Of a stretch of 64,000 nt of DNA, positions 36,674 through 45,277 are shown one piece after another. The notes beneath the pieces were generated by a model. That model was not told where the DNA came from. It saw only the letters and a program-made list of their open reading frames with translations, and searched no databases. The stretch's first letter is position 1. Each line of letters starts with the position of its first letter. Both the position numbers and the translations under genes were made by a program. The DNA lies in contig JAFQBX010000034.1 of NCBI GenBank assembly GCA_017399535.1, positions 62,001-126,000 on the forward strand, in the 5' to 3' direction. Source of the DNA: Clostridia bacterium. Lineage in GTDB: Bacteria; Bacillota; Clostridia; Oscillospirales; Acutalibacteraceae.

Positions 36674-38614
36674 TTATTGTTTGATTTCGCCTGTTCCGAG
36701 CAGATATTTTTGTTCGCGAAGAAGGTCAAAAATATCCACCGAACCATCTCTTGTCGCGTCGCAGGATTCGAGCTGAGGACCTTTTAGTACCTGCGTTCCG
36801 AGTAAATGCTTCTGAATTCGAAGCAGGTCGAGAATTGAAATGTCACCGTCGCCGTTATTGTCGCCGTAAATGACTATTTCGTGTGAGCCGGTTTCGATGC
36901 CTGTTTCGTTATAAACCTTGAGCAAATGACCTGTACCGATATTGCCGGAAGTGATTTCCTTTGCGCTTGAATTAACGATTTTGAAGCTGCCGTTTTTAAT
37001 GGTTATATTCTTTTTAAAATCGCTTACCGAGGTCAAAGGAGTGATTCCGCTTATTTTTTCTCCAAAGCTGTAATCGGTCGTAATAGTTGGTAACTGCGCC
37101 GAGGTTTTCAGCGTGATACTAATGGTGTATGTGCGTTTAACACCGCTTGGCGCAGTAACCACAAGGGTTGCCGTGTTTTCGCCGCTTTTCAGATTGAATT
37201 TACCCGTACCCGAAACAGTGGCGGCGGTTGTATTCGAAGTTTTTGCGTTTATTGTGACCGAAGTAACTGTGTTCGATTGGATTACCAGCGAGTAGTCATA
37301 GGTGTATCGGTAGAAGGTCGGTGTAATTGTATATCCCGAAACCGATAATGAATCCAACAGATTGTTGTTATTGAGGTTCCTCGTCGGTTTTGTACATGCC
37401 GTTTCGGGCATATTGCGATAAACAGGGATGTAAAAAACGAGAGCGGAATTCATAACCTCGTCGGTGTATGACGTCATCATTCTTGCCGCCTCATTTGAGG
37501 GGGCAAAAACGTTTGTCATATACTGGTGTGTGTAATATCCGTTTCCGCCGTCGGTTACGTCAAATTTTTGTAGATAGAGGGTATCCTGCTCCTTACTGAT
37601 ATATCCCGAAGCGATGAAGTTTGCGCCGCCAACGAGGGCTTTATAAGGAGTGTCCCATCCCTTTTTCTTAGCATACGCTGCGCCGTTTACGTACATTCCT
37701 GCGCTATCGGTATCGTATGCGTTGATGTTAAAATAGTTGTAGTATCCTTTGTATCCCGAAACGGTGCCGTGGGCGAGGGGATTACCCTTTGAGCCCTGTT
37801 CCTGCTTTAATCGGGAGGCAAGGTGATATGCGCTTACGTTTGCCTCGGTTGCCGCAGCCATAATCGCTTCGGCAAAGGAATCAAATTCATCGTCGGGGTA
37901 GCCATCGGCCATAAATGTTCCCTTGATAATGTTATTTATACCTGCCAACGTGTGATCAGAAACATAATTGAGCTTTTCAAATTGAAAAATATACTTTTTA
38001 TCCAAAAAGTTTCGCGGGTCCATAGCCCAGCAAACAATCTGCTCCGATGCCGCAACCCATTGTCCGTCGAGTCCGTACCAGGTGTTTTTATCCCAGTTGA
38101 ATGCATCCTTTTCAAAGGACTTTTGCTCAGCGGGACTACTTGCCGGAACGAGATTGTATCCAACCTTGCTTTCGTTTTTGATAACGGTATTCCAGTCGGG
38201 AGTAATGTTTTGAGCGACGAATACCCATTCTGGATATTCGGCATGGAGAGCCCTCAGCCCGTCCTTGTAGCTTTCGGGAAAACCTTGCAGAGTGAGATAC
38301 TGCTCAAACGAGGTATCGGATGAAATCAAGGTTATGTATTCTGCCGAAACGTAGCCGTTTGTATCAGCATACTGAATTTTGTACCATTTGATACCACCGC
38401 TTTCGACAGTATCAACAACGGTAACCGTTTCGTTATTATATAGTTTTCCTAATGTGCTTGAATCGGTCGATGCCTCGCTTCGCACATTGAGGTAGGAATC
38501 AACCTTTACAATACCTTTTTGCGTATCGGCCGAAACGTTAAAGGGAACTATGACGGTAGAAACAATGATAGTAATGAGTATCATTGAGAGTAACTTTTTA
38601 AGCCGTGTTTTCAT
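36674..38614 (-). CDS. Secreted SH3b-glucosaminidase with C-terminal dockerin
   Basis: A 646-residue secreted protein. Signal peptide 1-29; SH3b 33-97 (SYLNVRSEASTDSSTLGKL). Residues about 180-385 form a LytG/FlgJ-like endo-beta-N-acetylglucosaminidase; the candidate catalytic Glu is E272 in SRLKQEQGSKGNPLA. A cadherin-like sandwich spans 418-503. Residues 583-641 are a type I dockerin: two calcium loops, DNNGDGDISILD and DATRDGSVDIFD, each followed by LLR-QK-LLG. The enzyme should cut peptidoglycan glycan strands and bind a cohesin. The frame extends to 38644, but AAGGAGGA sits six bases before the ATG at 38614. Confidence 0.85.
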   Translation of the reverse strand: MKTRLKKLLSMILITIIVSTVIVPFNVSADTQKGIVKVDSYLNVRSEASTDSSTLGKLYNNETVTVVDTVESGGIKWYKIQYADTNGYVSAEYITLISSDTSFEQYLTLQGFPESYKDGLRALHAEYPEWVFVAQNITPDWNTVIKNESKVGYNLVPASSPAEQKSFEKDAFNWDKNTWYGLDGQWVAASEQIVCWAMDPRNFLDKKYIFQFEKLNYVSDHTLAGINNIIKGTFMADGYPDDEFDSFAEAIMAAATEANVSAYHLASRLKQEQGSKGNPLAHGTVSGYKGYYNYFNINAYDTDSAGMYVNGAAYAKKKGWDTPYKALVGGANFIASGYISKEQDTLYLQKFDVTDGGNGYYTHQYMTNVFAPSNEAARMMTSYTDEVMNSALVFYIPVYRNMPETACTKPTRNLNNNNLLDSLSVSGYTITPTFYRYTYDYSLVIQSNTVTSVTINAKTSNTTAATVSGTGKFNLKSGENTATLVVTAPSGVKRTYTISITLKTSAQLPTITTDYSFGEKISGITPLTSVSDFKKNITIKNGSFKIVNSSAKEITSGNIGTGHLLKVYNETGIETGSHEIVIYGDNNGDGDISILDLLRIQKHLLGTQVLKGPQLESCDATRDGSVDIFDLLREQKYLLGTGEIKQ

Positions 38615-38649
38615 CGTTTTCCTCCTTTTTTCATCATAATCCACATTTT

Positions 38650-38678
38650 ATTATACTATATTTACGTTATTAAGTCAA
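38650..38678 (-). promoter_or_regulatory. Promoter of the dockerin-cohesin operon
   Basis: TTGACT (38678-38673), 17-base spacer, TATAAT (38655-38650) on the minus strand, close to the start codon at 38614. Confidence 0.75.
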
Positions 38679-38727
38679 ACCGACAAATTATAGTACAAAA
38701 AACTCTCAAAATAATGTATCTAATCTT

Positions 38728-39405
38728 TTAGTCTACGTAAAGCGACACTTTGAATTTTTCGAGCAGTGCCTCGTTGTTTTCCTTTGCGGCAAGTGCTTTT
38801 TTACCGCTGCCCGAATCGGTGCCGCCGGTCAGCCGCTTATAAAGCATCATATCCTCGGTGACAAAGCCGTCGAGGGTAAGGTCGATAAATTTATCGAATT
38901 CGGTTCCGTATAGTTTCAGCGCTATCGAATCCTTTTCATCAAAATTCTCGTCGGTGTCAAAGATATTTCCGTTTTGGGTGAGATAGTTGTAATAATATTC
39001 GTCAGCGATAATGAGTATTGATTCACCCATTTGAAGCTCGCTCATGAGTGTGGTCATATTCGCGTTGTATTGGTCGTTGTCACTGCCTTTTGTGCAGTCC
39101 ATTACGTGTACGGTGATTTCGCCGTCGCCGTTTATATCCTCGGCAAATTGCTCAAAGTATATTTCGACCGCCGCCCTGACGTCGCTGGTGAGATATTTGT
39201 TGGCACAGAGAAGAATTTTATAATCCGGCTCGACCTTTGATACACATTGCGCTAGACCGAAAATAATGACAAAGCCAAAAAAAGCGGTGCATAAAATACC
39301 CGGCTTGTTATGATACCATTGATTTTCTACCCATTTGTACGCCTTATACAGCTTTGGGTGCTTTTGCTCGTCTATGTTGATTTTAAAAATGTTCTTTATA
39401 CTCAT
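38728..39405 (-). CDS. Single-pass membrane protein, unknown function
   Basis: A 225-residue protein. An N-terminal cytoplasmic segment with KYKAYKWVE-like basic and aromatic residues precedes one helix (about residues 37-54). An extracytoplasmic domain with KILLCANKYLTSDVRAAVEIYFEQF and a calcium-loop-like DINGDGEIT (about 90-98) follows. The pattern is that of a YidX-like accessory membrane protein; no family recognised. It is upstream of the dockerin operon on the same strand but has its own promoter. Confidence 0.65.
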   Translation of the reverse strand: MSIKNIFKINIDEQKHPKLYKAYKWVENQWYHNKPGILCTAFFGFVIIFGLAQCVSKVEPDYKILLCANKYLTSDVRAAVEIYFEQFAEDINGDGEITVHVMDCTKGSDNDQYNANMTTLMSELQMGESILIIADEYYYNYLTQNGNIFDTDENFDEKDSIALKLYGTEFDKFIDLTLDGFVTEDMMLYKRLTGGTDSGSGKKALAAKENNEALLEKFKVSLYVD

Positions 39406-39438
39406 TTTTCACCGCCTGAAAAGTACATATATATAACT

Positions 39439-39467
39439 ATTATCGCTTATTTTCGGATATTTTTCAA
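39439..39467 (-). promoter_or_regulatory. Promoter of the 225-residue membrane protein gene
   Basis: TTGAAA (39467-39462), 17-base spacer, GATAAT (39444-39439) on the minus strand. Confidence 0.55.
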
Positions 39468-39499
39468 CAAAAAAATTGACTCTGACATATAAAAAACAA

Positions 39500-39536
39500 A
39501 CAAAGCCCTCTTTTCATATCGAAAAAAGGGCTTTGT
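39500..39536 (-). terminator. Terminator after the GDPD gene
   Basis: The arms AAAGCCCTTTTTT and AAAAGAGGGCTTT pair around a seven-base loop, then TTTGTTTGTTTTTT on the minus strand. It ends the GtrA-MFS-GDPD operon. Confidence 0.8.
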
Positions 39537-39548
39537 TATATCTGCTTT

Positions 39549-40382
39549 TTACGGTATAAAACCTTCAAAAATCGAGGAACTTCCGTGCTTTTCCACCTCG
39601 TCAAATTCATTTTTATCCTTAATCGTCCACACGTAAGTAGCCGTGCCGAATACCGATTTGAGCACTTTGAGCGAAAACAGTTTCTTATAATTCCACTTAT
39701 CATAAGCGATAAAGTGCGGTCTCGCAATTACATTTGAAAAGAGGTTGCCGAGAAAGAAATTCAGCACCTTGCTTTTGGTAGCGCCACCCGTTGCAAGCTG
39801 TCCTCGTGCGACGTTTTTTCTATGCTTTTTGAGCCACATCAGTACCCTCGGGTCAAACGATTCGATTAAGTAATCACCCTTGTATTTGTCCAGCAGCTTA
39901 AAGCAATTTTCACACAGCTCGGCATAGTTATCGTCGGTTTTCAGCTCAATCAGCAGCGGCACCTGCCCGTCAACTAGCTCGAGCACCTCGGATAAAAAAG
40001 GCACCTGCTCATTCGAGCCGAGCAGAGTAACCTTTTTTAGCTCGTCGGTGGTCATTTCGGTAACGAGTCGGTCTATGCCTGCCGTCCTTTTCAGTGAGGT
40101 GTCGTGCATTACCACGATGTTATTATCCTTCGTCAAATGCAGGTCGAATTCAAAGCCGAATCCTGCCTTTATCGACTCGCCAAATGCGGAAATGCTGTTT
40201 TCGGGTATGCCGTTTTTAATATCGTGCAGTCCTCTGTGGGCAAAGTTGGTTTTTCTATGTTTTTCGACCGTTTTGTTCTTTTTCATCGCGGGTAGAAGCA
40301 TATACGCGGCGGCTATTAAAAGCACAACTGCCACTATTAAAATTACAACACCTAAATTAGCTAAAATGTATAAGTATTCCAT
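39549..40382 (-). CDS. Membrane glycerophosphodiester phosphodiesterase
   Basis: A 277-residue protein with one N-terminal membrane helix (about residues 5-30) and a GDPD TIM barrel. The catalytic HRG is H49-R50, then ENSISAFGESIKAGF, EFDLHLTKD (E78, D80) and VVMHDTSLKRTAG (H93). It should hydrolyse glycerophosphodiesters such as those released from lipids or teichoic acids. It follows the MFS gene by 45 bases. The membrane anchor places the domain in or near the membrane; its side is not clear from the sequence. Confidence 0.88.
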   Translation of the reverse strand: MEYLYILANLGVVILIVAVVLLIAAAYMLLPAMKKNKTVEKHRKTNFAHRGLHDIKNGIPENSISAFGESIKAGFGFEFDLHLTKDNNIVVMHDTSLKRTAGIDRLVTEMTTDELKKVTLLGSNEQVPFLSEVLELVDGQVPLLIELKTDDNYAELCENCFKLLDKYKGDYLIESFDPRVLMWLKKHRKNVARGQLATGGATKSKVLNFFLGNLFSNVIARPHFIAYDKWNYKKLFSLKVLKSVFGTATYVWTIKDKNEFDEVEKHGSSSIFEGFIP

Positions 40383-40427
40383 TTAAGATTACCTCTTTTG
40401 TCATTGAAAAGTTTATATTGCTATGAT

Positions 40428-41987
40428 TTAATCCTCGTCGAAAATTTCGAGTCCCTTTTTAGCGGTCGGCTTGTTGTCGCCGTGCTTTACAAGCATCATT
40501 GTGATAAATGCAAGCGCGACAAAAACTGCGGCATAGGGGAATAGGGAGGTGAATTTCCAATTCATCAAAAATCCGCTTAAAACGGGAGTCAGCGCTTGGG
40601 CGCTCATACTTGCCGCATAGTAGTAGCCGGTGTGTTTTCCTACGTTGCCGCCTCTTGCCAGCTCGACAATCATCGGGTAGCTGTTTACATTTATCGTAGC
40701 CCAGCCGATTCCTGCCAGAGCAAACAGCCCATTCATCAGCATAACGGGGCTTCCTGCGCGCATAAATGCCGCCGCCGTGAATGAAACGCATAGCATAACG
40801 ACTCCTGCCAAAATGGTCTTTTTCCGTCCGATTTTTGACGAAATGATACCAACTGGGAGATATGAAATAAGCGCGGCACCACTAGCAATCATTAGCGTCA
40901 GATTATAGTCGAGGTTGAGCACCTTTCCTGCATATACCGAGTATTTGCTTGTAACGGCGTTATAGCCCATGTACCAGAAAACGACCGACAGAAGAATGAG
41001 AATGAGTGAGGCAAACTCCGATTTTGAAAGGCGTCTGTCGCCTGAATTTTCGTCCTCCTCGTCTATGTTATATTTTGCGCTTTCCTCTTTCATTTCCTTA
41101 ACGAATTTCGGCTCGTTGACAAACATGAGGAATATGCCGAGCGATATTAGCATAATCAGCGCAATTATAATAAAGAAGGGGGAATAGCTCATAAGCGCGT
41201 TTGATGCCTTTCCCGTGCCGAAAATGATGCCCAGAACGAGTACCACTATTGCACCCGCAGTACCCATCAGGTTGATAACTGCATTTGCCTTTGACCGAAG
41301 CGGCTTTATCGTGACGTCGGGCATCAGCGCTACGGCAGGTGAGCGGAAAAGAGCCATCGACAGCAGTACAATCAGCAGCACTACGACAAAGAAAACGAGG
41401 GTAAGCGGACTTGCCATGGTCTGCTGCCAAGCGTATGCTTGACGTGCAGGGATAACGTAGTTGTTATAATCGGCGTTTGTGACGGTTTTTCCGTTTTCGT
41501 CAATGGTTTCGAGCTTGATTTCGGTAAATTCACTCTTTGAAAGAGTCACCTTGCCCTCGACCTTTTCGTCGGATAAAACAAAGTATTCGCCGTCGGGAGT
41601 TTTGAGCGTTTTGCCCTCTTGATTATCATAAACGACGGAAAGAGCGGCCTTGTCGGACGAAGCGGCGGCACGGATATTATCGAGCTGCATATAGTCGCCG
41701 TACGAAAGCACGATAAACATTACCGAAGCCACAACAGTACCGATTATGATAAAGGGTGTGCGCTTACCTCTTTTGCCCTTGTGCTTATCCGAAAGCGAGC
41801 CAAAAAGGGGAAGCAGAAACAGAGCGAGTATGTTATCAAACGCCATGATAACGCCCGAAAATCCCTGGTCCATGCCGAATTTGTCGGTCAGAATTTTCGG
41901 AATCAGGGTATCATACGCCTGCCAAAAGGCGCATATAAGGAAAAATGCAAATCCAACAAAAAACGTGCGCTTATAATTGAGCTTCAT
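40428..41987 (-). CDS. MFS transporter, sugar/cation symporter-like
   Basis: A 519-residue 12-helix carrier. Helix 1 is FFVGFAFFLICAFWQAYDTL, and after helix 2 GSLSDKHKGKRGKR is the conserved MFS loop 2-3 motif. The resemblance is to the GPH/SUC family (SLC45-like). An unusual hydrophilic insert lies at about residues 100-185 between helices. Substrate unknown; a sugar or glycoside is plausible. Co-transcribed with a GtrA-like and a GDPD gene. Confidence 0.8.
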   Translation of the reverse strand: MKLNYKRTFFVGFAFFLICAFWQAYDTLIPKILTDKFGMDQGFSGVIMAFDNILALFLLPLFGSLSDKHKGKRGKRTPFIIIGTVVASVMFIVLSYGDYMQLDNIRAAASSDKAALSVVYDNQEGKTLKTPDGEYFVLSDEKVEGKVTLSKSEFTEIKLETIDENGKTVTNADYNNYVIPARQAYAWQQTMASPLTLVFFVVVLLIVLLSMALFRSPAVALMPDVTIKPLRSKANAVINLMGTAGAIVVLVLGIIFGTGKASNALMSYSPFFIIIALIMLISLGIFLMFVNEPKFVKEMKEESAKYNIDEEDENSGDRRLSKSEFASLILILLSVVFWYMGYNAVTSKYSVYAGKVLNLDYNLTLMIASGAALISYLPVGIISSKIGRKKTILAGVVMLCVSFTAAAFMRAGSPVMLMNGLFALAGIGWATINVNSYPMIVELARGGNVGKHTGYYYAASMSAQALTPVLSGFLMNWKFTSLFPYAAVFVALAFITMMLVKHGDNKPTAKKGLEIFDED

Positions 41988-42011
41988 TTTTACTTCCTCC
42001 GTAAAAAAATA

Positions 42012-42491
42012 TTAGTTGTCGGAACTGTTTGAGTTATAAATGAAATATTTTCGCGCAAAGAAATTCCAAATAAAAACGATAATTGTAGCGGCAATTTTGC
42101 CTATCAAATAGTACTTGTCAGAGGGGATAAACGAGCCAAAAATCGCATATCCGCTAACGTACTCGTCGAATAAATATATGATAAGTGTATTGAGCAGCAG
42201 ACCTATTACCGCAATAATCGCAAAGATTACGAATTCGGCTGTTTTGCTATTCATCCTTGCCTTTTTAAATACCCAAAATGAGCTTAAAATGAAGTTAACC
42301 CCAAGCCCAATTAAAAAGGCGATAACCGAAGCGACAACCTTGTCAAAATTCAGCCATTCAACCATCAGTGCAAGCGCGCTCATATCAACTACGGTCGCTA
42401 CTCCGCCAACAAAAAGTGAACGAAAAAACTGAATAAAGGTGCTATCCGTCTTATCCACAAAAATTCGGTTTATTATCTCTTTTATTTTCAA
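42012..42491 (-). CDS. GtrA family membrane protein
   Basis: A 160-residue four-helix protein: FVGGVATVVDMSALALMVE, ASVIAFLIGLGVNFILSSFWVFKK, FAIIAVIGLLLNTLIIYLF and AATIIVFIWNFFARKYFIY match GtrA (proposed flippase for lipid-linked sugars or accessory to glycosyltransferases). The frame runs to an ATG at 42524, which overlaps the promoter's -10. The TTG at 42491 with GAGGG six bases before it is preferred. First gene of its operon. Confidence 0.85.
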   Translation of the reverse strand: MKIKEIINRIFVDKTDSTFIQFFRSLFVGGVATVVDMSALALMVEWLNFDKVVASVIAFLIGLGVNFILSSFWVFKKARMNSKTAEFVIFAIIAVIGLLLNTLIIYLFDEYVSGYAIFGSFIPSDKYYLIGKIAATIIVFIWNFFARKYFIYNSNSSDN

Positions 42492-42523
42492 ACGAAACCC
42501 TCTTTTTATTTCAGTTAATATCA

Positions 42524-42552
42524 TTGTACCATATATAAAATAAAAAATCCAA
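42524..42552 (-). promoter_or_regulatory. Promoter of the GtrA-MFS-GDPD operon
   Basis: TTGGAT (42552-42547), 17-base spacer, TACAAT (42529-42524) on the minus strand. Confidence 0.6.
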
Positions 42553-42595
42553 TTATATTTAATGAAAAGTGAGAAACAGAGCCAACAACTATTTC

Positions 42596-42623
42596 TTGAT
42601 TATTTTGAAAAGCGTGGTAAAAT
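42596..42623 (+). promoter_or_regulatory. Promoter of the 142-residue zinc-ribbon membrane protein
   Basis: TTGATT (42596-42601), 16-base spacer, TAAAAT (42618-42623); start codon at 42667. Confidence 0.5.
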
Positions 42624-42666
42624 TAACATACATAATTTTGATAAGAGATTATAGGAGGAAGTAAAA

Positions 42667-43095
42667 ATGTACGATAATATAGGTCGAAAAATAAAAGGTT
42701 TATCAAATGCTATTTTTACTATTTTAGCTGTGCTTGGAGCCGCTTGCGGCTTGATTGTGATGGTAACATCAGAGGGTGTTATGGTACTTATTGGTTTGCT
42801 AATGTTCATAATTATTCCGGTTTTAGCATGGGTATCGTCATGGTTGCTTTATGGTTTCGGTGAGCTTATTGAGAATCAATGTATCGCAACAGAAATTTTA
42901 CAGGAAATTAGAGATAGCATTAACGAAAAATCGATAACCTCGGATAATCTAACGGATGAAAATGGACTGTATGAGTATGAAAACGCACTTCATGAGTACG
43001 AAAATACACAAGCAAGCATTTGTCCAAATTGCAATACCGAACAACCCGATAATCGAACGATTTGTTGGAAGTGCGGATTAAATATAGTTGAATAA
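42667..43095 (+). CDS. Two-helix membrane protein with C-terminal zinc ribbon
   Basis: A 142-residue protein. Two membrane helices (about residues 15-35 and 41-65) are followed by a charged linker with a YEYENALHEYENT repeat. A C-terminal zinc ribbon (CPNCN, then CWKCG) completes it. The AGGAGGAAG site is strong. No enzymatic motif; the ribbon suggests protein or nucleic-acid binding on the cytoplasmic side. It is the first of three zinc-ribbon membrane proteins in this locus and converges on the next one at a shared terminator. Confidence 0.75.
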   Translation: MYDNIGRKIKGLSNAIFTILAVLGAACGLIVMVTSEGVMVLIGLLMFIIIPVLAWVSSWLLYGFGELIENQCIATEILQEIRDSINEKSITSDNLTDENGLYEYENALHEYENTQASICPNCNTEQPDNRTICWKCGLNIVE

Positions 43096-43106
43096 TTACA
43101 TACAAT

Positions 43107-43150
43107 AAAAAACACGCCGTGACGAAAACAAGCCACGGCGTGTTTTTTTA
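43107..43150. terminator. Bidirectional terminator
   Basis: A 13-bp perfect stem (AAAACACGCCGTG arms) with T runs on both strands, shared by the convergent genes at 42667 and 43165. Confidence 0.9.
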
Positions 43151-43164
43151 TATGTCTTAATACA

Positions 43165-45174
43165 TTACTGATCGAGATTGATGATAAATCGGAAGGAAAC
43201 TCGACGTGAAGCGGCCATGTTAACCTTGCCCGATGTTTCGTAAATCGGCTTGCTGTTTGAGTGACCGATTGCTTCCAACGACGAAGCCAATTTACTCGTA
43301 TCTACGCCGTTTTCGGATGAAACACAGTAGTTTTTAACGTTGTTGGCTCGTTCCTTTGACAGCGGCAAACCGCTTTCGTAGGTGCTGCCCTTGACAGGAG
43401 CTGTGTGACCTTCAACCATCGTCTTTGAGATAAAGCCGTCATACTTTTCGGAATAAATGACAGAGGTGTAAACCCTTAGGAATCTGGTGAGGAATTCCTT
43501 ACCATTTTCGGTAAGTACAGCCGAATCTCCGCCGAAAAGCACCGAGGAATCGAGAGCAAGTTCGCCTGTTTCCTCGTTGACAGTAACTGTGATTCCTTCT
43601 TTTCTGAATGCGGCGATAAGGTCGGCGAGAAGGTCCTCTTTTTTCTCAACGAGATCCTCAAGCTTATCGTCTTCGATTTCTACATCTTCTTCGATAAAGT
43701 CCTTGATAATTGCGCTGTACGGATCCCATTTAAACAGTTTTTCATATTCCTGACCATTGGTATTTGAGTAGTCGAGTGAAAGGATAAAGTCGTTAAAGTT
43801 TACAAAGGTTTTTTCGATTGTGACAGGGGAATCATTATGGGTTCCTGTCGCCTTAAATGTGTAAACGTTACGTGTTTCGTCAAACGAATATTTACCTACT
43901 GCGACGTCCTTTTGGCTCGTAGATTCGCTCCAACCTTCGTAAGAAACCATTATCTGTCCGTCGTCGGTGAATTCCTGAACGGTAAATCCGTAATATCCGT
44001 TTACTTTATATTTGCCTTTGGGCTTTTCTTTCGAGAAGGTGATTTGCTTTCCATTGTATTTGAGTGTTTTCTTATTAAAAATAGCGCAAATTACGGTTTC
44101 TTTATTTTCGGGGGTTACTTCATAGAAGCTACCCGGATATTCTTCCTCTGAAATGTCCTGCGCAAGCTCACCGTAATAATAGAACTCTACGTCCGAAGCA
44201 TCCTCGTCAATGCCGAGGTTGAGGGTGGTGTATTTCCAATCACCCGCAAAATTGACCTCTTCGATTGCTACGGTTTCGAATTCAAAGCCGCAGTTGCCGC
44301 CCTTGTCGGAAATGAGGTGAATTTTGTTTAAGGTTGAGGGGAGAGAAATCTTTTTGATGCTTCTGCATTCGCTGAATGCAAATTTGCCGAGCTCGGTGAA
44401 GCCCTCGGGCAGCGATACTTCGGTAATCAACTTACATCCCGAAAAAGCCCATTCGCCGATTGATTTTAAAGTCGACGGGAATTCGATGCTTTCGAGCGCT
44501 TCGCAGTTATAGAATGCGTTTTCGCCAATGGTTTCGAGACCTTCGTTGAGCTTTATTTTTTTAATCTGACGAGCTCTGGCAAAGGCAGACTCCTCGATTG
44601 TTTTAATAGTTTTCGGCAAAACGATGGTCGTTACATTTTCGGCGTAGTAGTCGATGGTGTCCTTGGCAACGCTTGTGACAGTTTCTTCGCCGTTTTTATC
44701 GGGAACGTAAATTTCGGAATCGAGACAGGTGCCAATTCCAACCCAAGCACATGTGCCGTCTCCGTTTGATTTGAATTCCAAACCTTCGCTGTACGAGGGA
44801 GGAAGAATTCCTTCTCCGCCGCCGACAACAAATATTCCCACGATAATCGCAATTACTGCGACAGCGGCTATGGCGATGATGGGGATAAGCTTTTTATTTT
44901 TTGGCTTATTCTGTTTTGCAACAGGTTGATTTGTTACAACGGGCTGCTGAACGGGTGCCGCCTGCTGAATGGGAGCCACCTGCTGAACGGGTGCCGCTTG
45001 CTGAACGGGTGCCGCTTGCTGAACGGGTGTCGGCTGCTGAATGGGTGCAGGTTGCTCAATTGGTGTAGGAACGTTTTGAGCAGGAGAAACTACGGGCGCG
45101 TTCTGAGCGGCTCCGCAGTTAATACAAAATTTTGCATTTTCGTCGATTTTGTTGCCACAGTTTTGACAGAACAT
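43165..45174 (-). CDS. Zinc-ribbon membrane protein with leucine-rich repeats and OmpA-like domain
   Basis: A 669-residue protein. Residues 3-20 form a zinc ribbon (CQNCG, CINC). Proline/glutamine repeats (PVQQAA) span 41-78 and one membrane helix about 95-117. BspA-type leucine-rich repeats follow (about 160-290; IEESAFARARQIKKIKL, IGENAFYNCEALESIEF). The C-terminal 120 residues end in an OmpA-like peptidoglycan-binding fold (VEGHTAPVKG, LSKERANNVKNYC, ASRRVSFRF). The zinc end should be cytoplasmic and the rest outside, touching the wall. The frame starts at a TTG three codons earlier; AGGAGT points to ATG 45174. Confidence 0.82.
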   Translation of the reverse strand: MFCQNCGNKIDENAKFCINCGAAQNAPVVSPAQNVPTPIEQPAPIQQPTPVQQAAPVQQAAPVQQVAPIQQAAPVQQPVVTNQPVAKQNKPKNKKLIPIIAIAAVAVIAIIVGIFVVGGGEGILPPSYSEGLEFKSNGDGTCAWVGIGTCLDSEIYVPDKNGEETVTSVAKDTIDYYAENVTTIVLPKTIKTIEESAFARARQIKKIKLNEGLETIGENAFYNCEALESIEFPSTLKSIGEWAFSGCKLITEVSLPEGFTELGKFAFSECRSIKKISLPSTLNKIHLISDKGGNCGFEFETVAIEEVNFAGDWKYTTLNLGIDEDASDVEFYYYGELAQDISEEEYPGSFYEVTPENKETVICAIFNKKTLKYNGKQITFSKEKPKGKYKVNGYYGFTVQEFTDDGQIMVSYEGWSESTSQKDVAVGKYSFDETRNVYTFKATGTHNDSPVTIEKTFVNFNDFILSLDYSNTNGQEYEKLFKWDPYSAIIKDFIEEDVEIEDDKLEDLVEKKEDLLADLIAAFRKEGITVTVNEETGELALDSSVLFGGDSAVLTENGKEFLTRFLRVYTSVIYSEKYDGFISKTMVEGHTAPVKGSTYESGLPLSKERANNVKNYCVSSENGVDTSKLASSLEAIGHSNSKPIYETSGKVNMAASRRVSFRFIINLDQ
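44941..45054 (-). repeat. Short PVQQ-coding tandem repeat
   Basis: About six 18-base units encoding P-V/I-Q-Q-A/P-A hexapeptides, inside the zinc-ribbon/OmpA gene. They match the longer array at 48838-49053 in both frame and bases. Confidence 0.8.
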
Positions 45175-45277
45175 GAAAAACAACTCCTATAAAGTTTTTT
45201 ATATGCAGATTTAATTATATAAAATTGAGTATTCTTGAAGAATAAAACTTGCTACTGTTTTTATAAGAAATGCTGTC

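Noticed and set aside
44926..45192. Plus-strand ORF with repeated LLNGCR units
   Set aside because: It is the antisense shadow of the PVQQ repeats in the zinc-ribbon gene.
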